Below, piece by piece: positions 60,884 to 64,000 of a DNA stretch of 64,000 nt. The position numbers and the translations under genes are program-made. Position 1 is the first letter of the stretch. Each line of letters opens with the position of its first letter. The DNA comes from Orbilia blumenaviensis. Its lineage: Eukaryota; Ascomycota; Orbiliomycetes; Orbiliales; Orbiliaceae. Location: contig JAVHNS010000002.1 in assembly GCA_036872755.1 (NCBI GenBank), positions 3,410,001-3,474,000 on the forward strand, in the 5' to 3' direction. The notes under the pieces were generated by a model. The model saw only the letters and a list, made by a program, of their open reading frames with translations. It was not told where the DNA came from and did not search any database.

Positions 60884-62723
60884 CGTGGCTGTGGGTTCTG
60901 TGAGGGAGGGTCAAAAAACACGTCACGATTTGGAACCTTAAGGGTGATTGGATCTCCGTCGTTGGATACTACACGGAGATACAGTTGGGAGAGAGATATT
61001 GAGAGAGAGATAGATGGAATAAAGAGGACGAGATACGCGGATCGTCAGATTGATTTCGTACTGTGTACAGTTCGTGAAGGTGATGATGAGCGTGATGGGA
61101 AGAATGTTGGAGAGAAAAGCTTGGAGGTTGCAAGTTTTTTTTTTTTATCTATCCACGAGAAGACGTTGTGCGCGCAGGGAGAGGTGAGGAAGGAGGAAAG
61201 GAAGAGGAATGACGGCAGTGGGGTGGACCAAGGAAAATAAAGTGCAGACAGGCAAAGAAGACAGAAAGCATTGGACGCTATAAAACTCCCCCCAAAAAAA
61301 CACAATCCCAAGCAACTGGGGCCTTGCAGCTCCCTTGAAAATCGCGCTCTGGCAAACCAGCTACAGACCACTGCTCCCAAGCACATCATACAGCCCAATA
61401 GCACTTTTGAGGGCCCGAGCAGCCTTCAACATCGATATCTACCCGTCTGGTTAGTGAAAAGCAGTGTCCGCGGTGGCATCAGGGTGAGGCATAAGAATCA
61501 CAGTGGCAACCATGGCCAAGCACGCCCCGAACGACTGTCCTTAACCTAGGAACAGCATACATAAGGCCCCAAATGGCCAACCGGCGACTTCTAGACACAT
61601 TAAGGCCATTGGTCAGGCAAGTCGAGACGACGAGGAGGTAGAGCATGAACTCATGTGTTGAACATGAATCGGTAGCAGTGAGGCTACCCCTAAGGGCCTC
61701 CTATCCAGCACTGAATACTTGTTAGTTCTTAGATTGAGTGCCCATATCGTCTTCCGAGCCATTTCACCATGAAATATCGAAGCCTGGGGCCACATATGTT
61801 GAAATAGCGCACAAGTGACGACATATCCACGCTTCACGATAGACGATAGGACCAACCAAGGGTCTCCACGGTCGGTCTGGCTCTGAGAAGCATATAGCCA
61901 TCGGATTATATGAAATCTAGGCCCCAGTCCAACTTTCGCATCCTTTCAGCGAATCTTTAGGCTCGTTTAGAGGGCCATAGAGTGGCGAGCCGTCGCCGTT
62001 CGGAGAACTGGCTAAGCTTCATCCTGGAGCCTGTAATGGCCGCAAAACGCGGTACAAAATACCGGCCAGACATCGACAAAACATGGAAGCAGCATCCTAG
62101 ATATCGCATTCCACGGTCGCCCGGAGTATCGCAGCGGGTTTCTCGGGGGTTAAGAATGAATAAGGCCTGACAAGCATTAGACCGACATCTCGAAGATTAT
62201 ATCAAGAAGACTTACTAGCAGTTAGTCTGTAGTCTTATATTCATGTCCCTAATAGCTGTTATGCAGCAGAAGTCCGGGGTGCGGTTGTGACCTTGGTGGG
62301 ACGTCGATGAAGCCAATGTGGGGGGCGTGGTGATGGTGATGAGGACGTCTGTGGTGTTTGTTTGGCAGAGGTTGCGCGTGTTGTGAACCCCTGTCAGGCA
62401 TGAGGAAGAAGCAAGGTGGGGAATGCCAAGACCGCCCCAGGATGACATCACAGCTGCAACATTCTGCAACACAAAATGCCGTTTGGCGACTGGGCGCTGA
62501 TAAGGCACATGTAATTGTAAGTAGAGGTTGCAGGTGCAAATGTGTGGCCGACATAAATCCTGCTGGAAGCCACTCATGCTGTACCAAAATCAGAACCGTT
62601 TAAATTAATTCATCTCCCTTAACCCTTTGTGATTCTTTGCCACATTTTAATTTTTTTTTTTTTTTAATTTTTTTCTCTTTCAGTTCTCTTTAGCATCCAA
62701 AATTTGGGCGTGCTTGTTTCATA
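60884..62723. other. Divergent spacer, WHIM gene/PIP-kinase gene
   Basis: Promoter regions of both neighbours. GAGA-type purine repeats occur in the first 150 bases upstream of the WHIM start. No gene is recognised. Confidence 0.5.
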
Positions 62724-64000
62724 ATGGCTGATAGAAATCCTCTCGAGGAGCATCACTGGTGCGTATTACAATACTTCTAGATACATACAGACTTCATTAA
62801 GTACATTGGTGCTTGGAGAATATGTATATACATATATATGTATACAGAGCCACCTTCCATTACTAACTATAGAATGACTTCATGATATCAGGTACTCAGT
62901 GTTTTCCAAGGGATACAAAACCAAAGTAATTAGTGCGTGCCAATCCCAGTCTGTTTATTTTGATATTCTCCTATATATTTTCGTATGGAGGCTGATACCT
63001 TTATAATTACATAGCATACTCCATACAGCGTGCTTTCCAAGAAAGCCTTGGAACCGAAGAAGACTACCCGGACCTAGAATGGCCCCCATACTCTGCGCCT
63101 CCTATCGTTCGAAAATTCAGCCTTCCAAAGTTCTTCCGATTATGTAGGGTCCAAACTCTAGACCTGGTATATATATTTATTGATGCGCTAATGAGTTGAT
63201 ATTAGATGACTTGCCATTCAAAAGGGCCGCTCCTTTACTATTCCAGCAGCTGAGGTCCGATATGTGGGCTATTGTAGGTGCATGTCAAAGTGTACGATAT
63301 GTTTAACTTCAATGCTGATGATTGTTTATAGGATGATAGACTCTACCACAACCAGTTCGAACAGAAGCTTAGCCCTGTCGGAGGCCTAGGCTTCAGCGGC
63401 TCTCTCTTTTTCTTCACCGAAGACCATTCTTACATTGTAAAGTCGGTCGGTAGGCGTTTCGAATACACGTTTTTATACACGCAGTGCATAGAAGCCTACG
63501 GAAAATACATGCAGTCGAATCCATCGAGTCTACTTTGCCGGATGACGGATGTTTTATTCTGCTTCGATAGACATCTGGGTGGTGTTTTGGGCCTTTCACC
63601 GTCGCACTATGTGGTTATGGAGAACTTGTTGAAGGAGATGGATGCGGAGAAAGGCTGGGTAAAGTGGGATCTCAAACCGCAGCAGTTTTTTGAGCCTACG
63701 CGGGATCTGATTCCTGACGTGATCAAGTATGTCCCACATTTATTATACTTAGCAGAGAACAAAGCTTATAGGTTGTTAAAGAACAGAGCAAGCAAAATCT
63801 GGCCTCGCAGACGCGATGGAGGATGACCGTATCATTTTGACGAAGAAACAGAGAGATGAGCTATGGGACCTACTCAAGAGAGATACGGAGTTCTTGGAGG
63901 AAATCGAAACGATTGATTATTCCCTCCTTCTCGGCAGATTCCCAATTTCGAAGAATAAAGATCTGAAGCCGTCAAAGTTCAAACACGAAAATTGGATAAC
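62724..64000 (+). CDS. Phosphatidylinositol phosphate kinase-like protein, 3' end cut
   Basis: This is a compact fungal protein with a PIP-kinase (PIPK) fold, the group that phosphorylates PI4P or PI5P to PI(4,5)P2. Exons are 62724-62758, 62892-62932, 63015-63143, 63206-63273, 63332-63726 and 63782 to beyond the window end. Family features: FFF...SYIVKSV with the ATP-contact lysine at residue 128, a YGKYMQSNPSSLLCR block, the catalytic-loop motif WDLKP at 203-207 where classical enzymes have DLKGS, and TIDYSLLLGRFP with the metal-binding Asp at 268. The N-terminus is far shorter than in Mss4/Its3. The DLKP change marks a divergent fungal branch, so activity is uncertain. Exon 6 uses a ttaaag acceptor, chosen because it alone gives an open phase into TEQAKSGLADAM. 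Confidence 0.75.

Noticed and set aside
1..64000. Biosynthetic gene cluster, transposon ORFs, CRISPR array, telomere or centromere repeats
   Set aside because: No PKS, NRPS, terpene or transport genes, no transposase or reverse transcriptase motifs, no regularly spaced direct repeats and no TTAGGG arrays were seen.

Overview
The window is nuclear DNA of a filamentous ascomycete, probably Pezizomycotina. The evidence is many short introns (about 55-110 nt) with GT-AG ends and CTAAC/CTAAT-type branch sites, together with clearly fungal proteins (HAL-type kinase, Cut12-type spindle pole protein, Gvp36-like BAR protein, Gcn2, Fap7). Gene-poor stretches of 1-5 kb separate the genes. These are AT-leaning and carry homopolymer runs and AGGTA/TACCT-type motifs. 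The class cannot be fixed from sequence alone; Orbiliomycetes or Pezizomycetes would fit. There is no sign of bacterial, viral or organellar DNA.

Layout: 1-1758 (+) 3' part of a HAL/Sat4-type kinase; 5225-7177 (+) a SARAF-family calcium-entry regulator; 7661-8259 (-) FUN14; 9182-9472 (-) a 66-residue cysteine-rich secreted protein; 12570-13445 (+) Bet5/TRAPPC1; 14161-15012 (+) Fap7/AK6; 15185-16123 (-) Ham1/ITPA; 16757-18714 (-) a ZUP1-type C78 peptidase; 22132-23328 (+) Cdc34; 24212-25542 (-) an orphan secreted protein; 28552-30327 (+) PP5/Ppt1; 31220-34392 (-) a Cut12-domain protein; 36286-41429 (+) Gcn2; 41739-42857 (-) an F-box protein; 48181-50668 (+) a ubiquitin-specific protease; 52224-53827 (-) a BAR protein; 58430-60883 (-) a WHIM-domain chromatin protein; 62724-64000+ (+) a PIP-kinase-like protein cut by the window end.

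Most genes are single housekeeping or signalling genes and do not form an operon or a biosynthetic cluster. Four act in ubiquitin biology (ZUP1-type peptidase, Cdc34, F-box protein, USP). Cdc34 and F-box proteins are known SCF partners, but the 18 kb between them here need not mean co-regulation. Stress and calcium signalling is represented by the HAL kinase, SARAF, PP5 and Gcn2.

The least ordinary items are: the very small secreted cysteine-rich gene; micro-exons of 10, 11, 20 and 21 nt in four genes; a 60-nt stop-free intron inside the PP5 catalytic domain; a short dispersed hairpin repeat around 20-27 kb; and an orphan secreted protein. I found no convincing new multi-gene system, no transposon with coding capacity, no tRNA or rRNA gene and no CRISPR array. 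Exon boundaries were assigned by eye from reading frame, splice signals and remembered family conservation.
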